This document shows, one piece after another, positions 56,793-64,000 of a DNA stretch of 64,000 nt (the stretch's first letter is position 1; every line of letters starts with the position of its first letter). The DNA comes from Streptantibioticus_C sp963761325. GTDB lineage: Bacteria > Actinomycetota > Actinomycetes > Streptomycetales > Streptomycetaceae. The notes below the pieces were generated by a model, which saw only the letters and a list, made by a program, of their open reading frames with translations, did not search any database and was not told the origin of the DNA. The stretch covers positions 186,001-250,000 of the forward strand of contig CAVXGZ010000008.1 of the NCBI GenBank assembly GCA_963761325.1. Direction: 5' to 3'. A program made the position numbers and the translations under genes.

Positions 56793-58472
56793 TCAGAGGG
56801 CCGCCTCGGCCGGCTCCTCGGCGGCCTCCTCGATGGCGACGTCGTAGTACCGCTGGACGTCGGCCTGCGGCAGCATCGTCTTCAGCGCGAGGGCGAAGAC
56901 GATCGCGGTGATGACCAGGTTGGTCAGGAATCCCCAACCCAGGCCGATGTAGCCGCGGCCGCCGTCGAAGGTGCCGAGCCAGCTCTGCAGGGCGAGCATG
57001 CCGAGCCACAGCAGCACCCAGTACCCGGACCGGAAGTCCATGCCGGGCGCCCTGCCCTTGCCGGTGATCTGGAAGACGGCGAGCAGCACCAGCCCGATCA
57101 GGATGCTGACGAACAGCTTCCAGTTGGTGGTCCAACCCGCCCAGAAGACGATCAGGTTCGACGAGTACAGCCCGAGGAACGGGATGACGTCCTTGCCGGG
57201 CAGCTTGAACGGGCGGTCGATGTCGGGCATCTGGCGGCGCATGGCGCTGAGCACCAGCGGGCCGACGCCGAAGGAGAGCACCGTGGCGGAGGTGATGAAG
57301 CCCACCAGCTGCTGCCAGCTCGGGAACGGCAGGAAGACGATGAGGCCGATCACGAAGGCCACCACGAGGCTGACCACCGGGGCGCCGGTGCGGCTGGTGC
57401 GGGTCAGCGAGTCGGGGGCGTTGCCGTTGCGGCCCATGGCGTACGAGACCCGGGCGGTGGCCGTGGTGTAGATCAGACCGGTGTCACCGGGGGAGATCAC
57501 CGCGTCCACGTAGAGCATCCAGGCCAGCCAGCCGAGGCCGATCGCCGAGGAGATGGCGGCCAGCGGTCCGAAGTCGTTGGCGAAGGTCAGCCCGATCCAG
57601 CCGTGCGAGCCGGCCAGGTCGTGCTTGGGAACGGCGCCGATGAAAGCGACTTCAAGCAGCACGTAGATGAGTCCGGTGATGAGAACCGAGCCGATGATGG
57701 CGATCGGGATGTTGCGCTTGGGATTGCTGGTCTCGCCGGCGAGTTCGACGCCCTGCCGGAATCCCAGGAAAGAGAAGGTGATACCGGCGGTGGCGATAGC
57801 GCTGAAGATGCCCTTGGCCCCGCCGGGCGCGAATCCGCCGCCCGTGCCGTACTCGGTGGCGTCGAAGTTGTGCGGGTGGAACGCCGTGATGAAGAACGCC
57901 ACGATGACCAGCATGATGACGAACAGCTTCCAGCCCACCAGCACGTTGTTCACCCGGGCGAACCAGCGGATGCCGTAGTAGTTGACCACCACGAACAGCG
58001 CCATGGCGATCACCGCGACCAGATAGCCGAGGCCGGTCAGCGTGTGGGTGCCGCTGCCCACGTGGTTCGTGGTGAGCGGGGCCCACCGGGTCGCGTAGGT
58101 CAGGGCGCCCTCCACCTCGATCGGCGCCACCGCGGCCGCGGCGATCCAGGTGATCCAACCGAGGGTGTAGCTGGCGAAGGAGCCGAAGGACAGGTGCGGG
58201 AAGCGCACCACGCCGCCGGAGACCGGGATCATCGGACCGAGTTCGGCGAAGCACAGCCCGATGATCATGATCATCACCGAGCCGATGATCCACGACAGGA
58301 TCGACGAGGGGCCGGCGATCTTCGCCGCGTTGAGCGCTCCGAAAAGCCATCCGGATCCGATGATGGATCCCACACCGGCGAACAACAGGCTGACGATGCC
58401 CATGTCCCGTTTGAGCTTCGACTGGCCGGGGGCCCGGGACTGTTTCGTTCCTGCTGCATCACTGGTGGCCAT
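56793..58472 (-). CDS. APC-superfamily amino acid permease
   Basis: A 559-residue transporter with 12 or more membrane helices. The first helix motif GIVSLLFAGVGSIIGSGWLF contains the APC unwound GSG substrate-binding segment; PIEVEGALTYATRWAP and GFRQGVELAGETSNPKRNIP, then IAIIGSVLITGLIYVLLEVA match the APC family including the GE(x)xNPxRxxP motif. ATG 58472 has GAGGAG 8 nt upstream. The 200-bp leader at 58473-58681 is AT-richer than its surroundings and contains the partial repeat CTTGGG-N12-TGCCCAAG, so transcription is probably regulated there. Substrate unknown. Confidence 0.85.
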   Translation of the reverse strand: MATSDAAGTKQSRAPGQSKLKRDMGIVSLLFAGVGSIIGSGWLFGALNAAKIAGPSSILSWIIGSVMIMIIGLCFAELGPMIPVSGGVVRFPHLSFGSFASYTLGWITWIAAAAVAPIEVEGALTYATRWAPLTTNHVGSGTHTLTGLGYLVAVIAMALFVVVNYYGIRWFARVNNVLVGWKLFVIMLVIVAFFITAFHPHNFDATEYGTGGGFAPGGAKGIFSAIATAGITFSFLGFRQGVELAGETSNPKRNIPIAIIGSVLITGLIYVLLEVAFIGAVPKHDLAGSHGWIGLTFANDFGPLAAISSAIGLGWLAWMLYVDAVISPGDTGLIYTTATARVSYAMGRNGNAPDSLTRTSRTGAPVVSLVVAFVIGLIVFLPFPSWQQLVGFITSATVLSFGVGPLVLSAMRRQMPDIDRPFKLPGKDVIPFLGLYSSNLIVFWAGWTTNWKLFVSILIGLVLLAVFQITGKGRAPGMDFRSGYWVLLWLGMLALQSWLGTFDGGRGYIGLGWGFLTNLVITAIVFALALKTMLPQADVQRYYDVAIEEAAEEPAEAAL

Positions 58473-58681
58473 GTGACGCACTCCTCACTGTGTTCGACAC
58501 TGCTATAAAGAACCGCCGGGAAATACCGACAGAACCACTTACTTGGGTATCCCTTGACTTGCCCAAGAGCAATACGGGCAACGGTTTTTGTTGCCATCGT
58601 GCTCTTATCGACACCAAGTTCAAGCCACAACGCGGCGGGTCCGTACGGTTCGTGCCGCCCGGCGGGGGAAGCGGCGGCGCC

Positions 58682-59041
58682 CTACGGCGCCGCGTGGGCG
58701 CCGGCCCCGGCCAGGCCCTGGTAGTAGGAGTCCACCTCGCGCAGGTAGTTGACGTCGGCGGTGTCCTGGTCGGTGGTGAACTGCGGCGCGTCCATGACCT
58801 GTTCCTTGGTGAAGGAGACGGTCACCGTGCGTTCGCCGGCGTCGATCTTCTCGATCGCGCCGGCCGGGACCAGGACGCTGGTGCCGAACAGCCAGACCCC
58901 GGTGTCCACGATCAGGTGCTGCCGGCCCGGGTCGTCCTCCTGCCGCTCCACCCGGCCGAGCGACCCGTCGGCGGCCAGCACGTCGAACCCCACCAGGTCC
59001 CGGGCGACTTCGTGCTCCCCGAAACTCCAGATCCTCATCAC
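58682..59041 (-). CDS. PRC-barrel domain protein
   Basis: A 119-residue protein. DLVGFDVLAADGSLGRVERQ opens the PRC barrel, HLIVDTGVWLFGTSVLVPAG continues it, and IEKIDAGERTVTVSFTKEQV, then DVNYLREVDSYYQ closes it. Such short PRC-barrel proteins are common in Actinobacteria and may be stress-related. The start GTG 59041 has GAGGAAG 8 nt upstream; ATG 59038 is next. Confidence 0.75.
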   Translation of the reverse strand: MMRIWSFGEHEVARDLVGFDVLAADGSLGRVERQEDDPGRQHLIVDTGVWLFGTSVLVPAGAIEKIDAGERTVTVSFTKEQVMDAPQFTTDQDTADVNYLREVDSYYQGLAGAGAHAAP

Positions 59042-59262
59042 GTCGCACGCTTCCTCTCGTCCGCTTCGGTCGTCAGCAGCACGCCTACCCCGTCCGCGGC
59101 CGAAATGCCGCCCCGCGCGAAACGGTCTCCCCGAACGCGCGGGTCAGGGGGCCATCACGGCGAATGCGGTGTCATCGGACGGGGATGCGGGTCATTGATT
59201 CGAAGAGCGGACGGGCCCGCCGGCCGGCGGAGCCGTCCACGACGGAACGAAGGTGGACGACC

Positions 59263-60699
59263 ATGGCGAAGCAGGCGCAGATCGGGGTGACCGGACTCGC
59301 GGTGATGGGCCGCAACCTGGCCCGCAACCTCGCCCGGCACGGCTACACGGTGGCGGTGCACAACCGGAACTCCGAGCGGACCGAGGCGCTGGTCACCGGC
59401 TTCGGGGACGAGGGCGACTTCGTGCCGGCCGAGCACCCGGAGGGGATCGTGGCGTCGCTGGAGCGGCCGCGCCGCCTCGTGGTCATGGTGAAGGCGGGCG
59501 CGGCGACCGACGCGGTGATCGACCAGTTCGCGCCGCTGCTGGAGAAGGGCGACATGATCGTGGACGGCGGCAACGCGCACTTCGCCGACACCGTCCGGCG
59601 CGAGCGGGCGCTGCGCGGGATCGGGCTGCACTTCGTCGGCGCCGGCATCTCCGGCGGCGAGGAGGGCGCGCTGCACGGTCCGAGCATCATGCCGGGCGGT
59701 TCCGCGCAGGCGTACGCCTCGCTCGGCCCGCTGCTGGAGGACATCGCCGCCGAGGTGGACGGGCAGCCGTGCTGCACGCACATCGGTCCGGACGGCGCCG
59801 GACACTTCGTCAAGATGGTGCACAACGGCATCGAGTACGCGGACATGCAGCTGATCGGCGAGTCCTACGACCTGCTGCGCCGGGCGCTGGGCCTGGCGCC
59901 CGGTCAGACGGCGGAGGTCTTCAGGACGTGGAACACCGGCCGGCTGGAGTCGTATCTGATCGAGATCACCGCCGAGGTGCTGGCGCACACCGACGGCTCC
60001 ACCGGGCGGCCGTTCGTGGACGTGGTGCTCGACCAGGCCGAGCAGAAGGGCACCGGCCGCTGGACGGTGCAGACCGCGCTCGACCTCGGCGTCCCGGTCA
60101 GCGGCATCGCCGAGGCGGTCTTCGCGCGCTCGCTGTCCGGCCACGCCGGCCTGCGCGACGCGGCGCAGGAGCTGCCGGGCCCGACCGGCCGCCGGCCGGC
60201 CGGGGCGGCGGCCGAGCGGTTCGCCGACGACGTCGAGCAGGCGCTGTACGCGTCGAAGATCGTGGCGTACGCGCAGGGCGTCCACCAGATCCAGGCGGGC
60301 AGCGCGGCGTACGACTGGGACATCGACCCGGGCGCGGTGGCGGCGATCTGGCGCGGCGGCTGCATCATCCGGGCCCGTTTCCTGAACCGGATCACCGAGT
60401 CCTACACCGGCGAGCACGCGCCGGCCTCGCTGCTGACCGCGCCCTACTTCCACGACGCGCTGGCCGGCGCGCAGGACAGCTGGCGCCGCGTGGTGTCCAC
60501 GGCGGCCGAACTCGGCGTCCCGGTACCGGGGTTCGGCTCCGCGCTCGCCTACTACGACGCGCTGCGCTCGCCCCGGCTGCCGGCCGCGCTCGTGCAGGGC
60601 CAGCGGGACTTCTTCGGCGCGCACACCTACCGCCGGACCGACCGCGACGGCGTCTTCCACACCCTCTGGGGCGCGGACCGCACGGAGCAGGGCGCCTGA
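59263..60699 (+). CDS. gnd: 6-phosphogluconate dehydrogenase, decarboxylating (NADP+)
   Basis: A 478-residue enzyme of the pentose phosphate pathway that converts 6-phosphogluconate to ribulose 5-phosphate and CO2 with NADPH formation. NADP-binding GVTGLAVMGRNLARNLARHG, substrate-binding FVGAGISGGEEGALHGPSIM, then GAGHFVKMVHNGIEYADMQL with catalytic Lys and conserved His, and the C-terminal IWRGGCIIRARFLNRI. Length suits the long (type I) dimeric form. ATG 59263 follows AAGGTGG. It is separate from the zwf/opc cluster, so it may be one of two gnd copies. Confidence 0.9.
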   Translation: MAKQAQIGVTGLAVMGRNLARNLARHGYTVAVHNRNSERTEALVTGFGDEGDFVPAEHPEGIVASLERPRRLVVMVKAGAATDAVIDQFAPLLEKGDMIVDGGNAHFADTVRRERALRGIGLHFVGAGISGGEEGALHGPSIMPGGSAQAYASLGPLLEDIAAEVDGQPCCTHIGPDGAGHFVKMVHNGIEYADMQLIGESYDLLRRALGLAPGQTAEVFRTWNTGRLESYLIEITAEVLAHTDGSTGRPFVDVVLDQAEQKGTGRWTVQTALDLGVPVSGIAEAVFARSLSGHAGLRDAAQELPGPTGRRPAGAAAERFADDVEQALYASKIVAYAQGVHQIQAGSAAYDWDIDPGAVAAIWRGGCIIRARFLNRITESYTGEHAPASLLTAPYFHDALAGAQDSWRRVVSTAAELGVPVPGFGSALAYYDALRSPRLPAALVQGQRDFFGAHTYRRTDRDGVFHTLWGADRTEQGA

Positions 60700-60865
60700 C
60701 CCCGGGCCGGCTCGCTTCGGGCCGGCGACGGAGCGGGGGCCGCGGATTCGTGGTGGCCGCGCTCATAGGTGGCGTCGCGGGTATGGCGTCCGGCCACATA
60801 TCGCGCCGGTGCGGCTCTTCCTACGGTGTGGCCACCCCCACCGCCCCCGTCCGGAATGAGTGATC

Positions 60866-62233
60866 ATGGCAGCCGCCACCGCTCCCCCTCCCGCCCGCCG
60901 GTCGCTGTACCGCGTCGTCGCCGCGAGCCTCATCGGCACGACGATCGAGTGGTACGACTACTTCCTCTACGGTTCCGCGGCCGCCCTCGTCTTCGGCCAC
61001 GTCTTCTTCCCGACCTCCGACCCGCTGACCGGGACGCTGCTGTCCTTCCTCACCTACGCCATCGGCTTCGCAGCCCGCCCGCTCGGCGCGCTGGTCTTCG
61101 GCCACTTCGGCGACCGGCTCGGCCGCAAGAGGCTGCTGGTGCTCAGCCTGCTGATGATGGGCGGCGCCAGCACGCTGATCGGCTGCGTGCCCGGCTACGA
61201 CACGATCGGCGTCGCGGCGCCCGTGCTGCTGACCGTCCTGCGGCTGGTCCAGGGGTTCGCGCTGGGCGGCGAGTGGGGCGGCGCGGTGCTCCTGGTGTCC
61301 GAACACGGCAGCGCCAAGTGGCGCGGCTTCTGGGCCTCCTGGCCGCAGGGCGGCGCTCCGGCGGGCAACCTGCTGGCGGTCGGCGTGCTGTCGCTGATGA
61401 CCTCCGTGCAGAGCGACGCCGCGTTCGCCGCCTGGGGCTGGCGCATCCCCTTCCTGCTCTCCGGGGTGCTGGTCAGCATCGGGCTGTGGATCCGGCTGTC
61501 GGTGGACGAGTCGCCGCTCTTCAAGGAGGCGCTGGCCAGGGCCGAACGGCGCAAGGCGCGGGAGCAGGCCGAACAGCCGCCGCTGCTCGCGGTGTTGCGC
61601 CACCACTGGCGGGACATCCTGGTCGCCATGGGCGCCCGGATGGCGGAGAACATCTCGTACTACATCATCACCGCGTTCGTCCTCGCGTACTGCGTGGACC
61701 ACCTCAAGCTCGCCGAGCGGACGGCGCTCAACGCGGTGCTGATCGGCTCGGCCGTGCAGTTCTGCCTCATCCCGCTCTTCGGCGCGCTGTCCGACCGGGT
61801 CGGCCGCAAGCCGGTCTACCTGGCCGGCGCCGTCGGGGTCGGCGCGTGGGCGTGGGCGTTCTTCGCGCTGCTCGACACCCGGTCGTTCACCGAGATCACG
61901 CTGGCCGTCACCGTCGGCCTGGTCTTCCACAGCGCGATGTACGCGCCGCAGGCGGCCTTCTTCTCGGAGCTGTTCGCCACCCGCATGCGCTACTCCGGCG
62001 CGTCGATCGGCGCGCAGTTCGCCTCGGTGGCCGCCGGGGCGCCGGCGCCGCTGATCGCCGTCGCACTGCTGGGCGCGTACGGGAACGCCACGCCGATCTC
62101 GCTGTACGTGACCGCGGCCGCGGTGCTCACCGTGATCGCCCTGCTCGCCGCGAAGGAGACCCGCGGCCGCGACCTGGCCGCGACCGGGGCGGCCGACGAG
62201 GACCTGGCCGCCGCGGAGGCCGCCGCGTCCTGA
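60866..62233 (+). CDS. MHS-family MFS transporter
   Basis: A 455-residue transporter of the metabolite:H+ symporter group of the MFS. Signature GTTIEWYDYFLYGSAAALVF and GFAARPLGALVFGHFGDRLG, then RKRLLVLSLLMMGGAS are those of ProP/ShiA-like members; RLVQGFALGGEWGGAVLLVS follows. Typical substrates are proline/betaine, shikimate and organic acids. ATG 60866 is preferred to GTG 60860 because GGAATGAG is spaced about 5 nt upstream. The 166-bp gap before it holds no gene. Confidence 0.85.
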   Translation: MAAATAPPPARRSLYRVVAASLIGTTIEWYDYFLYGSAAALVFGHVFFPTSDPLTGTLLSFLTYAIGFAARPLGALVFGHFGDRLGRKRLLVLSLLMMGGASTLIGCVPGYDTIGVAAPVLLTVLRLVQGFALGGEWGGAVLLVSEHGSAKWRGFWASWPQGGAPAGNLLAVGVLSLMTSVQSDAAFAAWGWRIPFLLSGVLVSIGLWIRLSVDESPLFKEALARAERRKAREQAEQPPLLAVLRHHWRDILVAMGARMAENISYYIITAFVLAYCVDHLKLAERTALNAVLIGSAVQFCLIPLFGALSDRVGRKPVYLAGAVGVGAWAWAFFALLDTRSFTEITLAVTVGLVFHSAMYAPQAAFFSELFATRMRYSGASIGAQFASVAAGAPAPLIAVALLGAYGNATPISLYVTAAAVLTVIALLAAKETRGRDLAATGAADEDLAAAEAAAS

Positions 62234-62246
62234 CGCGTCGCCCGTC

Positions 62247-63146
62247 TCAGGCGTCCAGCTCCGCGCGGAACGCCGTCACCGCGTCGCCGGCGACCGACAC
62301 CCGGATCGTCCCGTCGGGGTCCGTCCCGACCCGGACGGCGACCTCGCCGGGGCGTCCCATCGCCGATCCCTGGCGGCCGGTGAAGGCGAGCCGGCCGCCG
62401 GGGGCCGGCACGGCGCGGTGCCGCACCAGGTAGGCGCCGAGCGGGCCGTGTCCGTTGCCGGTGACCGGGTCCTCGCCGATGCCGATCGCGGGCGCGAACA
62501 TCCGCGACCAGGTGAGCGGTTCGGCCCCGCCGGCGTCCCGGGCGAAGACGAAGAAGCCGTTGCTGCCCACCTCACGGCTGAGCGCGGCCAGCGCCGCCGG
62601 GTCGGGCCGCAGCGCGTCGACCCCCGCCCGGTCGCGCAGCGGCACCAGGACCTTGGAGTGCCCGGTGGAGACGACCTGGACCGGTCCGTCGTCCGCGAGG
62701 TCGGCGGGCCGTGCGCCGAGTGCGCGCAGCAGCCGGTCCCGCCGGCCGGCGTCCAGTTCGGGTCCGAAGGCGGCGGCCCCCTGGTGCATGCCGATCCGGA
62801 TCCGGTCGCCCTCGCGGTGGATGTCCACCCGTTGCCGCAGTCCGGTGCCGGTCTTCTGGACCGACGAGCCCGCCGGCAGGCCGTGTTCGACGGCTCTGGC
62901 GAAGTGCGCGCCGATCGTGGCGTGTCCGCAGGTGGGCACCTCGGTGGCCGGGGTGAAGAAGCGGACCCGTACGTCGTGGTCGGCGCCGTCCGGGCAGAGC
63001 ACGAAGGCCGTCTCGGAGTTGTTGAGCTCCCGGGCGACGGCGAGCATCCGCGCGTCGGTCATCCCGTCGGCGCCGAGGACCACGCCGGCCGGGTTGCCGG
63101 TGAACGGGATCCGGGTGAAGGCGTCGACCTGGTAGAGGACCCTCAC
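62247..63146 (-). CDS. PhzF-family isomerase/epimerase-like protein
   Basis: A 299-residue protein of the PhzF fold. N-terminal VLYQVDAFTRIPFTGNPAGV is the family start; SETAFVLCPDG contains the catalytic Glu of PhzF; VRFFTPATEVPTCGHATIGA carries the conserved motif with the GH pair. The C-terminal ITGNGHGPLGAY-like GEDPVTGNGHGPLGAYL repeats the pattern. PhzF members isomerise small acids; the substrate here is unknown. GTG 63146 overlaps the stop of the pepA gene by 4 bp, so the two are coupled. Confidence 0.85.
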   Translation of the reverse strand: MRVLYQVDAFTRIPFTGNPAGVVLGADGMTDARMLAVARELNNSETAFVLCPDGADHDVRVRFFTPATEVPTCGHATIGAHFARAVEHGLPAGSSVQKTGTGLRQRVDIHREGDRIRIGMHQGAAAFGPELDAGRRDRLLRALGARPADLADDGPVQVVSTGHSKVLVPLRDRAGVDALRPDPAALAALSREVGSNGFFVFARDAGGAEPLTWSRMFAPAIGIGEDPVTGNGHGPLGAYLVRHRAVPAPGGRLAFTGRQGSAMGRPGEVAVRVGTDPDGTIRVSVAGDAVTAFRAELDA

Positions 63147-64000
63147 CGGGCGGCTCCCGTGGACCAGTCGTTGTGCGGCCGGTCCGCACCGGTGCGGCGC
63201 GGCGGCCCGGCGGCCGCCACGTCCTGCGCCAGGCGCACCAGGGTCCGCACCGCGCAACCCGTGCCGCCCCTGGGGGTGTAGCCGTACGGCTCGCCCTCGT
63301 GGTAGGCCGGGCCGGCGATGTCGAGGTGGGCCCAGGGGACGGCGTCCGGCACGAACTCGCGCAGGAACAGCCCGGCCGTCAGGCCGCCGCCGGCCCGCTC
63401 GCCGACGTTGGCGAGGTCGGCGACCGGCGAGTCCAGGCCCGCGCGCAGCTCGATCGGCAGCGGCATCGGCCAGGACTGCTCGCCCGCCCGGTCGGCGGCG
63501 GACAGCACCTGCTCGCGGAAGGCGGTGTCGTTGCCGAGCACGCCGAAGGTGCGGTGGCCGAGGCCGAGCTTCATGGCGGCGGTCAGGGTGGCCACGTCCA
63601 CGAGGGCGTCCGGCTCCTCCTCGGCCGCGCGGACCAGGGCGTCGGCGAGCACCAGGCGGCCCTCGGCGTCGGTGTTGACCACCTCGACGGTCCGGCCGCT
63701 GTACATCCGCAGCACGTCGCCGGGGCGCAGGGCCGAGCCGGACGGCATGTTCTCGGCGAGGGCGAGCCAGCCGGTCAGCTCGATCTCCAGGCCGAGCCGG
63801 GCGGCGGCCACCACGGCCGCGAACACCGCGGCGGCGCCGGACATGTCGCGTTTCATGATCTCGTTGAAGCCGACCGGCTTGAGCGAGATGCCGCCCGAGT
63901 CGTAGGTGATGCCCTTGCCGACGAAGGCCAGCCTGGCCGCCGCCCGGGGATGCGCGTAGCCGATCCGCACCAGGCACGGCGGCCGGACGGAGCCCTGCCC
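63143..64000 (-). CDS. pepA: Leucyl aminopeptidase (M17), C-terminal part
   Basis: The 286 visible codons are the catalytic domain of a dizinc M17 aminopeptidase; the N-terminal domain lies beyond the window. KGITYDSGGISLKP has metal-binding Lys and Asp; MSGAAAVFAA follows; VEVVNTDAEGRLVLADAL is the family signature NTDAEGRL, with metal ligands Asp and Glu and the catalytic Arg. The end VRLAQDVAAAGPP is usual, followed by a short extra tail. The gene continues past 64000. The PhzF gene downstream overlaps it by 4 bp. Confidence 0.9.
   Translation of the reverse strand, partial: GQGSVRPPCLVRIGYAHPRAAARLAFVGKGITYDSGGISLKPVGFNEIMKRDMSGAAAVFAAVVAAARLGLEIELTGWLALAENMPSGSALRPGDVLRMYSGRTVEVVNTDAEGRLVLADALVRAAEEEPDALVDVATLTAAMKLGLGHRTFGVLGNDTAFREQVLSAADRAGEQSWPMPLPIELRAGLDSPVADLANVGERAGGGLTAGLFLREFVPDAVPWAHLDIAGPAYHEGEPYGYTPRGGTGCAVRTLVRLAQDVAAAGPPRRTGADRPHNDWSTGAAR

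Noticed and set aside
58473..58681. Riboswitch in the APC permease leader
   Set aside because: The partial repeats do not form a recognisable aptamer pattern; too weak to call.
1..64000. CRISPR arrays, tRNA/rRNA genes, prophage or insertion sequences
   Set aside because: No spaced repeats, no clover-leaf or rRNA-like stretches, and no integrase, transposase or phage structural genes were recognised.

Overview
The window is a high-GC actinobacterial chromosome segment. GC-rich third codon positions, frequent GTG and TTG starts, Streptomyces-like secreted proteins, LacI-controlled ABC sugar importers without their own ATPase, a SpoIIE-type phosphatase and mycothiol-dependent enzyme families all point to a Streptomyces-like member of the Streptomycetaceae. 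No rRNA, tRNA, CRISPR array, integrase, transposase or phage gene was recognised. It reads as chromosomal accessory and metabolic DNA rather than an element.

Layout. 0-2.2 kb: a divergent MarR regulator (cut by the window edge) and a CLC chloride-channel gene that carries several frameshifts; two matching operator half-site pairs lie between them. 2.3-14 kb: a lipoprotein, GNAT, amidohydrolase, secreted HNH nuclease, MFS exporter, a multidomain SpoIIE phosphatase, a methyltransferase, a secreted SH3-like protein, a SRPBCC protein, and a double-HTH/Sel1 regulator with a small membrane protein. 14-21 kb: a TIGR00027-type methyltransferase, a secreted GH76-like mannanase next to a PIG-V-like mannosyltransferase, a DUF1684 protein, a SnoaL-like protein and threonine synthase.

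21-33.3 kb is the most distinctive block. A LacI regulator sits beside a same-strand run: secreted 685-residue toroid-like protein, two Gfo/Idh/MocA oxidoreductases, sugar-binding lipoprotein, two permeases, an unrecognised 742-residue cytoplasmic protein and an Eis-like acetyltransferase. Genes overlap by 4 bp at several junctions, and a LacI-type palindrome sits upstream of the secreted protein. This looks like an uncharacterised glycan-utilisation locus in which extracellular attack, import and cytoplasmic oxidation or debranching are coupled.

33.6-44 kb: an ankyrin-repeat protein, a UgpA/UgpE/UgpB-like importer (again no ATPase), a hydrolase 3' remnant, and a choline/alcohol oxidation set (GMC oxidoreductase, APC permease, aldehyde dehydrogenase). 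44-53 kb: an ArsR-type regulator with a hydrolase, a SnoaL-like pseudogene with an internal stop, an MFS-CbrC fusion, an isochorismatase remnant, DedA, a methyltransferase, and a divergent TetR / flavin-monooxygenase pair with two operators; the monooxygenase is fused to an NADPH-FMN reductase. 53-64 kb: two mycothiol-dependent-type proteins, a secreted I36/crystallin-like protein, a Sel1-repeat protein, an APC permease, a PRC-barrel protein, 6-phosphogluconate dehydrogenase, an MHS transporter, a PhzF protein and leucyl aminopeptidase (cut by the window end).

Several genes are broken (CLC, SnoaL-like) or present only as 3' ends (hydrolase, isochorismatase), and two are unusual fusions. Either this locus is decaying and recombining, or the assembly holds some base errors; raw reads would tell these apart.
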